Source of the DNA: Paracoccus marcusii
GTDB taxonomy: Bacteria; Pseudomonadota; Alphaproteobacteria; Rhodobacterales; Rhodobacteraceae
Direction of reading: 5' to 3'
Assembly (NCBI RefSeq): GCF_028621715.1
Contig: NZ_CP117466.1
Location: 940,501 to 1,004,500, forward strand
Length of the DNA: 64,000 nt
In this document: one piece after another, positions 37,905 through 46,894 of the stretch
How the letters are laid out: every line of letters starts with the position of its first letter
How positions within the stretch are numbered: the stretch's first letter is position 1
Notes under the pieces: model-generated
Databases searched by the model: none
What the model was told of the DNA's origin: nothing
The model's input: only the letters and a program-made list of their open reading frames with translations
Translations under genes and position numbers: made by a program

Positions 37905-38840
37905 CTAGGCGACGGCTGAAACCTGCTGCTGCTGACAGATCCAGTCCCAGCTGTCGCGCATGCCCTGCTCCAGCGGGATGGTGGGGTTCCATCCGACCGC
38001 CTTTCGAATGCGCGCGATGTCCAGGATGATCCTGGGCACGTCGAAGCCGCGGCCGGGTCGATAGAGCGGCGACAGATCCCGCCCGGTGATCTGTGCCGTC
38101 AGCTCGACGATGCGCTTGACCGACGCGCCTTCGCCCGAACCGGCATTGAAGCAACCGTTGATCGGCGATTCCAGGGCGATCGCCGACAGCGCCGCAAGGT
38201 CGCGGACGTCGATGAAGTCGCGGATGACGCTGCCGTCGCCCCATACCTCGATCTGTTCGCCGCGGGCGATCTTCCACAGATAGGTGCCGATGATGCCCTG
38301 CAGGCCGGCATGACCCTGGCGCGGGCCATAGGGATTCGAGGCCCGCAAGGCGACGAAATCCAGCCCATGCAGTTTGCGCTCCATGTGCAGATAGTTCTCG
38401 ATGGCGACCTTGACGATCCCGTAGGAGCTGATCGGCTGCAGGGGGTGGCTTTCGGGCACCTCCTCGCACTGGGGCACGCCATAGACGGTGCCGCCCGACG
38501 ACAGGAACACCAGCTTGTGGATGTTGCGGGCCCGCATCGCGTGCAGCAGCCGGACGGTCGCGATCAGGTTGCCCTCGATGTCGGCGCAAGGGTTCAGGTT
38601 GGAGGTCGCGGGCACCGTCGTGCTGGCGCTGTGGATCACTGAATCGACATCGCGCAGGGCAACCTTCAGGACATCCTCGGATGAGAAGCTGCCCTTGACG
38701 TATTCCACCCCGGGCAGGGGGGGGCGGAAGGCTTCAGGTTTCATGTCCAGCACACGGACGTTGTGTCCGCGTGCGACAAGCGCGTCGACGATATGAGATC
38801 CGATGAAGCCGCAGCCGCCGATCACTAGGGTTCGGTTCAT
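37905..38840 (-). CDS. NAD-dependent epimerase/dehydratase
   Basis: A 311-residue extended SDR protein: GGCGFIGSHIVDAL at 8-21, the active-site Tyr/Lys in SSYGIVKVAIE, and LRASNPYGPRQ. Similar to UDP-glucose 4-epimerase (GalE)-type enzymes; supplying UDP-galactose to Glf would make sense, but the substrate cannot be told from sequence. ATG at 38840 gives the correct family N-terminus; the open frame beyond it does not. Confidence 0.85.
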   Translation of the reverse strand: MNRTLVIGGCGFIGSHIVDALVARGHNVRVLDMKPEAFRPPLPGVEYVKGSFSSEDVLKVALRDVDSVIHSASTTVPATSNLNPCADIEGNLIATVRLLHAMRARNIHKLVFLSSGGTVYGVPQCEEVPESHPLQPISSYGIVKVAIENYLHMERKLHGLDFVALRASNPYGPRQGHAGLQGIIGTYLWKIARGEQIEVWGDGSVIRDFIDVRDLAALSAIALESPINGCFNAGSGEGASVKRIVELTAQITGRDLSPLYRPGRGFDVPRIILDIARIRKAVGWNPTIPLEQGMRDSWDWICQQQQVSAVA

Positions 38841-39060
38841 GAATGATAATCCGTTATTGTCGCGGTATTCCGTCGAAACGCGGGCTGATCGTGACTGACA
38901 TGCGCGGCGCAACGTGGCCTTGGCACGATCACCCATACCGGAAACATGCTGCATTGCAAACAACTGCAGGGCTGGCCATAAGCCCTGTACGGTCACCGCA
39001 ATCCGGGTCTTTGGACAGCACCGCGTCGGCGGAACAGGTCACCCCGAGGGAGCAGGCATA

Positions 39061-39531
39061 GTGTTGATCCTACACGCTAAGGCAAGCCAGCAGGCACAGG
39101 CATTGTCTGCCGAGCTTTTGAAAGAAAACGACTTCCTTGTGCTTGCCGGGCCGGTGGGAGCATTCGATGCCGCCGCCTTGCACCCCGGGCCGGGTCGGGT
39201 CGGCGGGACCGTTCTGCGCTTTACCCACCTGACCCCCCGGCCATCTGCCTTTCAGATGTTGGCCGACTGCGCCTGCCTCTGTCAGCGGCTTCTCGCCGAA
39301 CATCTGTGCGCCCTGCGCTATCGTCAACCGCAGGACGAACAGACTGCCTTTTCCGGCGATGCCCCCGTCGCCTGGTCGGCGCAAGCGGACGGAACCGTGA
39401 CCGCATTCCGCATTGCGCCGATCATTGCCAGCAGTCCGCTGCTGATGTCGCTGTCACGCGATCTCTGTGGCCGGTCGATGTCGGACGACCGGCGCTTTGC
39501 CTTTCTTGCCGCCGCCTTTGCAGGAGCCTGA
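39061..39531 (+). CDS. Hypothetical protein coupled to a glycosyltransferase
   Basis: A 156-residue protein of unrecognised family. GTG at 39061 is chosen because GAGGGAG at 39046-39052 is 8 bases upstream; there is no nearby ATG, and extending to 38914 adds sequence that does not look coding. The sequence is Ala/Leu-rich with several cysteines (ADCACLCQ), no signal peptide and no clear membrane segment. Its stop abuts the ATG of the glycosyltransferase-RgpF fusion (TGAATG), indicating a shared transcript. The 220 bases upstream hold no other gene. Confidence 0.6.
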   Translation: MLILHAKASQQAQALSAELLKENDFLVLAGPVGAFDAAALHPGPGRVGGTVLRFTHLTPRPSAFQMLADCACLCQRLLAEHLCALRYRQPQDEQTAFSGDAPVAWSAQADGTVTAFRIAPIIASSPLLMSLSRDLCGRSMSDDRRFAFLAAAFAGA

Positions 39532-42105
39532 ATGCCACAACTGAACGACATCTGGACGGCCATTGTCGGTCGCGCCGGGATCGCGGACCGACGCCCTGAT
39601 TTTCGCTTCGACCCGGCATTCTACGCCCGCACCTATCCCGAGATCGACGGTGACGATGCCGCGCTGCTGCGCCATTTCGTCGACTGCGGAAAGGCCGAAG
39701 GCCGCAACGGTACATATTACAGTCTCCTGCGCCGACAGGCGCCCCATATCGACGGTGCCCTGGACAGGCTGGTCACGGACCCGGGCATTCGCGCGGCGAT
39801 CGACGCCGGGCATCCCGATGCCCTGCACTTGGCGTTCGAGGCGATCCTGCTGGGCGCTCCGGTCGATGCGGCCATCTCGGACTTTTCGATGTCGGCCTAT
39901 CTGGAATGGTATCCCGACATCGAGGCGGCGGGGATGAACCCGTTGATGCATTATCTGCGCTTCGGATCGGTCGAGGGTGGGCGCCGCACCCTTTCGGATC
40001 TGCGCAAGGGACTGCACCGGGGCCAGCAGGTGTTCCGGCCCGAACTGCCCACCGTCCTGATCTGCGTCCACGAGATGTCGCGCACCGGCGCGCCCGTCGT
40101 CGGGCGCGATCTTGTCCGCGAGGCAAGCCGGACCCACAACGTTGCGGTCGCCGCCCTGCGCGGCGGGGACCTGCTGGACCAGTTCCTGCCGCACTGCTGC
40201 GGCGCGCTGGTGACCCAGAACCCGCTGCGCGAGATGCCCTACCTGAACGCCGACGTGTTCCGCCGGATCGACCATGCGATCCTGAATTCCGTCGAATGCG
40301 CGCCGTTCATCCATCCGCTGGTCGCACAGCAGGTGCCGTTCGCGGCCTATATCCATGAATATTCGGACTATACGTTCCCGTCATGGAAGTCCCTGTACAT
40401 GGCGGCCTTTGCGGATCTGCTGATCTTCTCCTCCGAACATGTCCGTGACAGCTGGCAGGGGCGCCTTGCGGATGTCGACTTCGACACCGCGACTGACAGC
40501 ACCATCATTCCCCAGCACCCGCTGATCGACGGGCAGGTCACCGAACGGCGCCGGGTCGAGGCGCGGCGCAGGATTTCCGCGGCCCTGGGCCGTGATCTGG
40601 CGGATGCGCGCATCGTCTGCGGCGCGGGCCATGTCCAGTGGCGCAAGGGCACCGACATCTTCGTGCAGGCGGCGCAGATCTGCGCCAATGCGGACCCCGA
40701 CACCGTGTTCGTCTGGATCGGCGACGGCCGGAACCACCAGGACATGGGGTTCGGCGTCTGGTTCGACTATCACCTCCGCCAAGTCGGCGCGAACCGGCCG
40801 GACGGCAACCTGTTCATGCTGCCGGCGGGGCCGCTGTATCTGGACGTGATGGACGCTGCGGATTCGATGTTCCTGTCCTCGCGGCTGGACCCGCTGCCGA
40901 ACGTGGTCTTCGACGCGGTGCGGCGCGGCCAGACGATGGTCTGCTTCGACGGAGCCACGGGCTTTGCCGACGACCGGTATCGCGGATCCGACCGGATCAC
41001 GCGCACCCCCTATGCCGACCCGGCCGCCGCGGTCCGGGCCCTGCTGGCGCTGCCCCGCAAGACGGGAACGCCGGACCAGGACCTGCCCGCCGCCGATGAC
41101 GATGGGCCGCGACTGTTCCACCGCATGCGCGGCGCCTTGCACGACCGCCTGGTGCAGCAGCGCAACTTCGTCCTCGGCGAAAGCCGGATCGACATCCCGC
41201 TGCTGTTCACCAAGTCCGAGGCCGACCGCCCCCTGCGCCGGCAGGAACGCGAGAAGCTGTTCCGCTATGGCCGCCGGTTGCTGTGGCGCGACGTGGACGA
41301 CGCGCGCACGACCGTCGCCGCATCCGACAACTGGGTGCACCGCCGCCTGCGCCTGGAGGAGTATCGGGCCATCGCGCCGGACGATGCTGGGGTGGCGGAC
41401 TTTGCCATCCACGTCCATGCGTTCTACATCGACGATCTGGATGACGACCTGCGCGATCAGGCGGCCTTCGCACGGGCCTCGCGCATCGTCGTGACCACCG
41501 ATACCGAAGCCAAGGCCGACCGGATCCGCCAGATGGGCGCCGACCGCGGCCTGACCATCCAGACGCAGCTGGTGCCCAACCAGGGCCGGGACATCCTGCC
41601 CTTCCTGCGGCTGTTCGGGCGCGACGGCCTGGCGGGCGACGATCGCATCTGGTGCCACCTGCATCAGAAGAAGTCGGTCCAGACGACCTCGCACGGCGAT
41701 GTCTGGCGGCGTTTCCTGCATCGCATCCTGCTGGGCGACCAGAACATGCTGTCCTGGGCCGTCCGCCGGATCGCCGACCCCGACGTGGGCCTGGTCGCGC
41801 CGTTCGAGCCGCATTTCGTGCCCTGGGACGATTCGCGGCGTCTGCTGGCGGGCATCGCGGACCGCTTTCCGGGACCGATGCCGCAGAACCCGCTGCTGTT
41901 CCCGGTGGGCAACATGTTCTGGACCAAAGCCGATGTCGCCCGGCAGATGCTGGACCTGTTCGGAGAGGACCACCCCTGGCCCAATGAACCGATCCCGACC
42001 GACGGCACCGAGTACCACCTGATCGAGCGCCTGTGGCCCGCCATCGCCGCGCGGATGGGGCTGGATTCGGTGTTTCTGCACAAGGATGATGAGGAGCGGG
42101 TCTGA
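39532..42105 (+). CDS. Glycosyltransferase-RgpF (rhamnan synthesis F) fusion
   Basis: An 857-residue multidomain protein. Residues about 29-58 and 121-151 are two copies of a YxxxYPxI...HFxxxGxxEGR repeat found in many large glycosyltransferases. About 170-480 is a GT-B-like glycosyltransferase (VLICVHEMSRTGAPVVGRDL; HVQWRKGTDIFVQAA; FLSSRLDPLPNVVFDA). About 590-857 matches the rhamnan synthesis protein F family (HVHAFYIDDL, NQGRDILPFLRLF, HQKKS, PVGNMFWTK). A role in assembling rhamnose-containing chains agrees with rfbCBDA in the locus. Confidence 0.85.
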   Translation: MPQLNDIWTAIVGRAGIADRRPDFRFDPAFYARTYPEIDGDDAALLRHFVDCGKAEGRNGTYYSLLRRQAPHIDGALDRLVTDPGIRAAIDAGHPDALHLAFEAILLGAPVDAAISDFSMSAYLEWYPDIEAAGMNPLMHYLRFGSVEGGRRTLSDLRKGLHRGQQVFRPELPTVLICVHEMSRTGAPVVGRDLVREASRTHNVAVAALRGGDLLDQFLPHCCGALVTQNPLREMPYLNADVFRRIDHAILNSVECAPFIHPLVAQQVPFAAYIHEYSDYTFPSWKSLYMAAFADLLIFSSEHVRDSWQGRLADVDFDTATDSTIIPQHPLIDGQVTERRRVEARRRISAALGRDLADARIVCGAGHVQWRKGTDIFVQAAQICANADPDTVFVWIGDGRNHQDMGFGVWFDYHLRQVGANRPDGNLFMLPAGPLYLDVMDAADSMFLSSRLDPLPNVVFDAVRRGQTMVCFDGATGFADDRYRGSDRITRTPYADPAAAVRALLALPRKTGTPDQDLPAADDDGPRLFHRMRGALHDRLVQQRNFVLGESRIDIPLLFTKSEADRPLRRQEREKLFRYGRRLLWRDVDDARTTVAASDNWVHRRLRLEEYRAIAPDDAGVADFAIHVHAFYIDDLDDDLRDQAAFARASRIVVTTDTEAKADRIRQMGADRGLTIQTQLVPNQGRDILPFLRLFGRDGLAGDDRIWCHLHQKKSVQTTSHGDVWRRFLHRILLGDQNMLSWAVRRIADPDVGLVAPFEPHFVPWDDSRRLLAGIADRFPGPMPQNPLLFPVGNMFWTKADVARQMLDLFGEDHPWPNEPIPTDGTEYHLIERLWPAIAARMGLDSVFLHKDDEERV

Positions 42106-42187
42106 CCCGGCGCCGCGCCTTCGTTCAAACGAATATGTGTGTGGGATCTGCGGACAAGCCTTGGACCACACTTAAGCAGGAGACGTC

Positions 42188-43237
42188 ATGGTCAAGCTGA
42201 TCGTTCATATTGGTCACGGCAAAACTGGGTCCAGTTCCATCCAAGAGACCCTTCTTTCAGGGCGCGATATTCTTGCTGATCAGGGAATAGCCTATCTTGG
42301 ACTTATGCTGGAGCATGGTGGAGGGTTGAACCGCCATGATTGGCAGAAGCGGTCTGGCTCTGACATCTTCTTCGCCAATGCCCGCGATCCTCTCACCGCT
42401 AACGGCGAGATGTTCGCCGCTTTGTCGGAGGCGCTGTCACAATGCGATCGTGACGGCGTCACCAAGGCGATTTGGAGCAACGAATGGCTGGCACCCCGCT
42501 CGGGGATGGTGCTCCCGGCGTTGCAGAAGATCGCCGAGAGTGGGCACGAGATCGAAATACAATGCTACGTCCGCCGTCACGACAAGTGGGCGATCAGCGC
42601 CTATTCGCAGTGGGGCCTAAAGCATAAGTCATACGACGGCAGGGTTCGTGATTTCGAGAGCTGGATGCCGGTTTTCGGAGGACGATCGATACGGTTTGCT
42701 GACGACATAAAGCCGTGGCACGATGCTTTTTCCGACAAGGTGAAGGTGTTCAACTTCGACGCCATAGGCGATGTTGTCGAACATTTTCTGGTTAATAATC
42801 AAATCGCAGGGGTACGGCCTATTAATGAGAACGTATCTCCGTCTGCAGTGGAGATTGCGGCGCAGGCTGTTTTCAACAGCAAGCATCCCATTTCAATGCG
42901 CCCCTCAGAGTACGACAAGGTGGCTAATCTTCTTCGGCGTGATGCTGGGATTGAACAACCTTTGTCGACCATCGACAAGTTGTTTCCCAGTCAGGATGCA
43001 TTGAAGACGCTTTTGGATGATCGCAGAGATGATATCGCAACCTTGAACGAGCATCTTGCACGAAACGGGCAGCCAGAACTGGACTTCACTACGCCTCCCC
43101 GGCCAGTTGAGCATCCCACGCCTTGGGCAATGGACCAATATCTTTTGCGTCTTGTCTTCGGCCTGAATGATGAACTGATAGCGCTACGCGCTCGGGTTGC
43201 GACGCTTGAGGCTTCACACAAGGCCAAGGAGAAGTAA
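42188..43237 (+). CDS. Sulfotransferase-like protein
   Basis: A 349-residue protein with an N-terminal P-loop-like HIGHGKTGSSSIQ (7-19), which corresponds to the phosphosulfate-binding loop of sulfotransferases, and a later YVRRHDKWAISAYSQW segment in the place of the 3'-phosphate motif. No signal peptide. A short C-terminal helix (VATLEASHKAKEK) ends the protein. Codon use is clearly AT-richer than in both neighbours, as with the gene at 34782. Substrate unknown, presumably the glycan made in this locus. Confidence 0.72.
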   Translation: MVKLIVHIGHGKTGSSSIQETLLSGRDILADQGIAYLGLMLEHGGGLNRHDWQKRSGSDIFFANARDPLTANGEMFAALSEALSQCDRDGVTKAIWSNEWLAPRSGMVLPALQKIAESGHEIEIQCYVRRHDKWAISAYSQWGLKHKSYDGRVRDFESWMPVFGGRSIRFADDIKPWHDAFSDKVKVFNFDAIGDVVEHFLVNNQIAGVRPINENVSPSAVEIAAQAVFNSKHPISMRPSEYDKVANLLRRDAGIEQPLSTIDKLFPSQDALKTLLDDRRDDIATLNEHLARNGQPELDFTTPPRPVEHPTPWAMDQYLLRLVFGLNDELIALRARVATLEASHKAKEK

Positions 43238-43294
43238 CTTTCTCTTGAACGCCTTGCAGGCATTTGCGATGGGCAGGAGACCGTCACGCAGACA

Positions 43295-43323
43295 GTCGGT
43301 CCCTGCCCGCCAGGCAGACCGAC
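43295..43323 (+). terminator. Bulged hairpin between sulfotransferase genes
   Basis: GTCGGT/ACCGAC and inner CTGCC/GGCAG form an 11-bp stem with a two-base CC bulge and a five-base loop, 58 bases after the preceding stop. A pyrimidine-rich tail (ACCCCCTTT-like) follows. A terminator is likely but not certain. Confidence 0.4.
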
Positions 43324-43376
43324 CCCCTTTGGGAGGAGGGGCGCGCTGCCTCTGACCCCGACCGGAGACGCATCAG

Positions 43377-44807
43377 ATGACCTCGACCAGCCCGCAGACC
43401 GACCTGACCGTGCCGCCGGTCAGAACCGCCCTGATCGTGCTGGGCATGCACAGGTCGGGAACTTCGGCGTTGGCGGGTGTGCTGGGGCATCTGGGTGCGG
43501 CACTTCCGCAGGACCTGATGGCGCCCTCGGACATGAACGCCAAGGGGTTCTTCGAATCGAACCGCATCACCGGGCTAAACGACCGTCTGCTGGCGCAGGC
43601 TGGCTTCACCTGGTGGGACCCGCGCCGCTTTCCCGCCGCATGGTTCGACACCCCCGAGGCGGCCACCCTGCTGGACGAGGCCGTCGAGGTGCTGCGGGCG
43701 GATTACGGCGATGCGGCGCTGTTCGTCATGAAGGACCCGCGGATCTGCCGCCTGCTGCCGTTCTGGACTGCCGCGTTGGACCGCTTCGGTGCGCAGGTCC
43801 GGATCGTGCACACGCACCGTGCCGCGTGGGACGTCGCCGCGTCGCTGGCCCGGTGGGCGGAGTACGAGCCCGAGTTCGGGCTGGTGCTGTGGTCGCGCCA
43901 CGTCCTGGACGCCGAGGCCGGCAGTCGCGCACTGCCGCGCTGCTTCACCAGCTTCGAGGCGCTGATGGACGACTGGCGCGCCGTGGCCCGCCATATCGCC
44001 GACGCGCTGGACCTGGACTGGCCGCGGGGCCCGGATCAGGCCGGTGCCGCGGTGGACGATTTCCTCAGCCGTGACCTGCAGCATTTCCGCGGCGCATCGG
44101 CGACCGGTCCCGACGGCCAGCCCCTGCCTCCGGTGGCGGCAGAGTTGCAGCAGGTCCTGGGCGCATGGGTCGATGAGGGAGAATCGTCGCAGGATCACGA
44201 TCGCCTTGACCGCCTGCGGTCGGCGCTGGATGCCAGCGGGCCGCTGTTCGACGGATTGGCCCTGCGGACCGTGCATCGTGCCCGTCAGGTGGCACATCTG
44301 TCGGGCCGGGTCGAAAGCCTGACGGCGGACCTGACCCAGGCGCACCGGGACCTGAGCCGTGCCGGGCAGGAGGCCGACCGCCGTGACGCCCAGATCGCCG
44401 AACAGGCAGAGCGTCTTGAGGTCATGGAGCGGCGCCAGCACGTCGCGTCGGTCCAGTTGCGACAGCTGACCGAACAGCGCGAACGCGAGATGCAGGAGCG
44501 CCTGCGGCTGGCCATCGCACTGGACGACCCGAACGCCATGGCGGACCGGCTGGACGACCTTGCCGAACGCGTGGAACGTGTCACCGCCGAACGCCGCAGG
44601 GAGCGCGACCGCCTGAACGCCGAAGCCGAGGCGATGGCCGCCGAAGGCGCGCGGCTGCGCGAGGACCTGGCCACGGCCCGTGCCGAACGCGATGCCGCGC
44701 AGCGCTGGGGTGCGACCCGCGAGGCGGAGCTGCTGGCCAGCACCTCGTGGCGCGTGACGGCGCCGCTGCGGGCGGTGTCGCGTGTGGCGCGGCGGCTGCG
44801 GCCCTAG
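43377..44807 (+). CDS. Sulfotransferase with coiled-coil tail
   Basis: A 476-residue protein. Residues 23-30 (GMHRSGTS) form the phosphosulfate-binding loop, and FVMKDPRICRLLPFW and RIVHTHRAAWDVAASL are typical sulfotransferase segments within the first 240 residues. From about 290 to 455 the sequence is a long heptad-like coiled coil rich in Arg, Glu and Ala. It ends with LASTSWRVTAPLR, a C-terminal motif I associate with large bacterial glycan-synthesis transferases. The tail may anchor it to a glycan-assembly complex. Its stop overlaps the convergent phosphatase gene by four bases. Confidence 0.82.
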   Translation: MTSTSPQTDLTVPPVRTALIVLGMHRSGTSALAGVLGHLGAALPQDLMAPSDMNAKGFFESNRITGLNDRLLAQAGFTWWDPRRFPAAWFDTPEAATLLDEAVEVLRADYGDAALFVMKDPRICRLLPFWTAALDRFGAQVRIVHTHRAAWDVAASLARWAEYEPEFGLVLWSRHVLDAEAGSRALPRCFTSFEALMDDWRAVARHIADALDLDWPRGPDQAGAAVDDFLSRDLQHFRGASATGPDGQPLPPVAAELQQVLGAWVDEGESSQDHDRLDRLRSALDASGPLFDGLALRTVHRARQVAHLSGRVESLTADLTQAHRDLSRAGQEADRRDAQIAEQAERLEVMERRQHVASVQLRQLTEQREREMQERLRLAIALDDPNAMADRLDDLAERVERVTAERRRERDRLNAEAEAMAAEGARLREDLATARAERDAAQRWGATREAELLASTSWRVTAPLRAVSRVARRLRP

Positions 44808-45478
44808 TCGCGCTGCCAGGGGCGCAGCTCGGCCTCCATCCAGGTGCCATGGGCGGCGTTGGGAAAGACGATCCAGTCCTGGCCGAAGCGGTCGGCGTGG
44901 TCTTCGGTCAGGCGGTGCTGATCCTCCAGCGCTGCCCCGGCGAAGGCGCCATGGAAATCGTGCAGCGTGTCGCCCAGCTGCAGCACGATACGGTGCCCGT
45001 CCTCGACCTGCGCGCGGCGGGCGGCCTTGGGCGGACCGAACAGCAGGACCTGTTCGGCGCAGACCTGCGGCAGGCCGAGACGCGACAGGGTCGCGATGGT
45101 GGCCAGCTTGTTCTCCTCGAATCGGTCCGAGACGTAGAAGATCGTGACGCCCAGGCTGTCGGCCAGCGCAAAGAACTCGGCCGCGCCGGGGATCAGGTGG
45201 GGGTTGCCCTCGCGCTCCCACAGCAGCCAGGTGTCGATGTTCTGGAACATCCCCTCGTTGTGCATCGCGGCCGCCATGACGGCGCTGTTGTCCAGGATCG
45301 TCTCGTCGATGTCGCTGAGGACCGCCAGCCCGGCGCCGCCGCCTGCCTGGTCAACGGCGGCACGCAGGCGCAGGGTTGCCAGCGCATAGCATTGCCGCTG
45401 CAGGGCGCGCACCTCGGCCGAGGCCTGCTGATAGCGGACGGCGATGGCGTGGTCGTGAGGCGTGTGGGTGGGCTGCAT
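44804..45478 (-). CDS. HAD-superfamily acid phosphatase (e(P4)-like)
   Basis: A 224-residue class B/C-type acid phosphatase fold protein, as in 5'-nucleotidase lipoprotein e(P4). The nucleophile motif D56xD58xT60 is seen in SDIDETILDN; a second motif is FYVSDRFEENK, and DTLHDF fits the C-terminal Asp motif. Unlike e(P4), no signal peptide or lipobox is present when started at ATG 45478 (AAAGGACAG upstream), so a cytoplasmic role is likely. Substrate unknown. Confidence 0.78.
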   Translation of the reverse strand: MQPTHTPHDHAIAVRYQQASAEVRALQRQCYALATLRLRAAVDQAGGGAGLAVLSDIDETILDNSAVMAAAMHNEGMFQNIDTWLLWEREGNPHLIPGAAEFFALADSLGVTIFYVSDRFEENKLATIATLSRLGLPQVCAEQVLLFGPPKAARRAQVEDGHRIVLQLGDTLHDFHGAFAGAALEDQHRLTEDHADRFGQDWIVFPNAAHGTWMEAELRPWQRD

Positions 45479-45562
45479 GATCTGTCCTTTGGTCGCGCGC
45501 AACATAGCTAGGCCGCGCGCGCCGCCGGGTCAAATGACGGTCCGGTGGTCTGCGCCGCGTGG

Positions 45563-46804
45563 TCAGATGGCGGGCGCGGGGATGCGATAGGGCGCCTCGC
45601 GGACGGGCAGGTGGATCAGGGCGCTGAAGGCCCCGATGCCCACGCCGATCCACCAGACCAGGAAATAGTCGCCCGACGCGTCGTACAGCTTGCCCCCCAG
45701 CCAGACCCCCATGAACGATCCCAGCTGGTGAGACAGGAACACGAACCCGTAAAGCGTCCCCATGTAGCGCAGCCCATAGATATAGGCGACCAGACCCGAG
45801 GTCAGCGGCACCGTGGCCAGCCACAGCCCCCCCATGACCAGCGAGAACACGACCACCGTGGCAGGCGTCATCGGCGTCAGGATGAAGGCCGCGGCGGCGA
45901 TGGTGCGCAGCGTGTAGATGCCCGCCAGCAGGTATTTCTTGGTGTAGCGCTTGCCCAGATATCCCGCGAGGATCGCCCCGCCGATATTCGCCAGCCCGAT
46001 CAACGAGATGGCGATCGCCCCAAGCGCCGACGTGGTGGTGATGCCCAGGCCCGCCAGCATGCCGGCAGGGTCGATGGGGCCGCACATCTCGGTGATCATC
46101 GCGGGGAAATGCGCGGTGATGAAGCCCAGCTGATAGCCGCAGGAGAAGAACCCCGCAAAGATCATCATGAAGGACGGGTCGCGGAACGCGCGCCGCAGCA
46201 CGGTGCCCATGCTGTCCTCCAGCTGCGACGGGGTCGCGGGCCTGCCGTCCCCCAGCATCGGCAGGAACAGCATCGTCGACAGGACGATCACGCCGAAGAT
46301 GATGAAGACCGACTGCCACGGATAGAAGGCCAGCAGCCCTTCGGCCAGGGGTGCGCCGAAGACCTGTCCCGCCGATCCGGCGGCGGTGGCGATGCCCAGG
46401 GCCAGGCTGCGGTTGTCGTCGCTGGCGGCCCGGCCGACCACGGCCAGGATCACCCCGAACCCGGTGCCCGCGATGCCAAAGCCCACGATGATCTCCAGCA
46501 GCTGGATGCTGGCCGGGGTCGTGGCGAAGGCGGTCAGGATCAGGCCGGAGCTGTAGAGGATCGCGCCGACGATGATCGCCCACCGGTCGCCCCATCGTTC
46601 CGCCATCGCGCCGAAGATCGGCTGGCCGATGCCCCAGGCCAGGTTCTGGATCGCGATGGCCAGCGAGAACTCGGCCCGCGGCCAGCCGAAATCCTGTGCG
46701 ATGGGAATCTGGAACACGCCAAAGCTGGCGCGCAGTGCAAAGTTGATCAGCAGGATCAGCGATCCGCCGATCAGCACGGGTGTCAGGATGCGGGAATGGG
46801 GCAT
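45563..46804 (-). CDS. MFS transporter
   Basis: A 413-residue major facilitator with about twelve hydrophobic segments. Typical loops are the GAMAERWGDRW motif after TM2 and RAASDDNRSLALGIATAAGSAGQ near TM4-5; the pattern resembles oxalate/formate-antiporter-like MFS members, but the substrate cannot be assigned. ATG at 46804 begins MPHSRILTP; an in-frame ATG at 46849 is possible. Divergent from nothing on its 5' side except lolA, 90 bases upstream on the same strand. Confidence 0.85.
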   Translation of the reverse strand: MPHSRILTPVLIGGSLILLINFALRASFGVFQIPIAQDFGWPRAEFSLAIAIQNLAWGIGQPIFGAMAERWGDRWAIIVGAILYSSGLILTAFATTPASIQLLEIIVGFGIAGTGFGVILAVVGRAASDDNRSLALGIATAAGSAGQVFGAPLAEGLLAFYPWQSVFIIFGVIVLSTMLFLPMLGDGRPATPSQLEDSMGTVLRRAFRDPSFMMIFAGFFSCGYQLGFITAHFPAMITEMCGPIDPAGMLAGLGITTTSALGAIAISLIGLANIGGAILAGYLGKRYTKKYLLAGIYTLRTIAAAAFILTPMTPATVVVFSLVMGGLWLATVPLTSGLVAYIYGLRYMGTLYGFVFLSHQLGSFMGVWLGGKLYDASGDYFLVWWIGVGIGAFSALIHLPVREAPYRIPAPAI

Positions 46805-46894
46805 GGCTGCGGCCTTGGATGGGGTCGGCCGCAGCGTTGCCCCCGGCATGGGGGCGCGTCAATCACGCAATTGTCAGGATGCAATCGCCGCCGG

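Noticed and set aside
42120..42133. Short inverted repeat TTCGTTCAAACGAA before a sulfotransferase gene
   Set aside because: Six-base arms with a two-base centre are easily found by chance, and no promoter or other copy is seen nearby.
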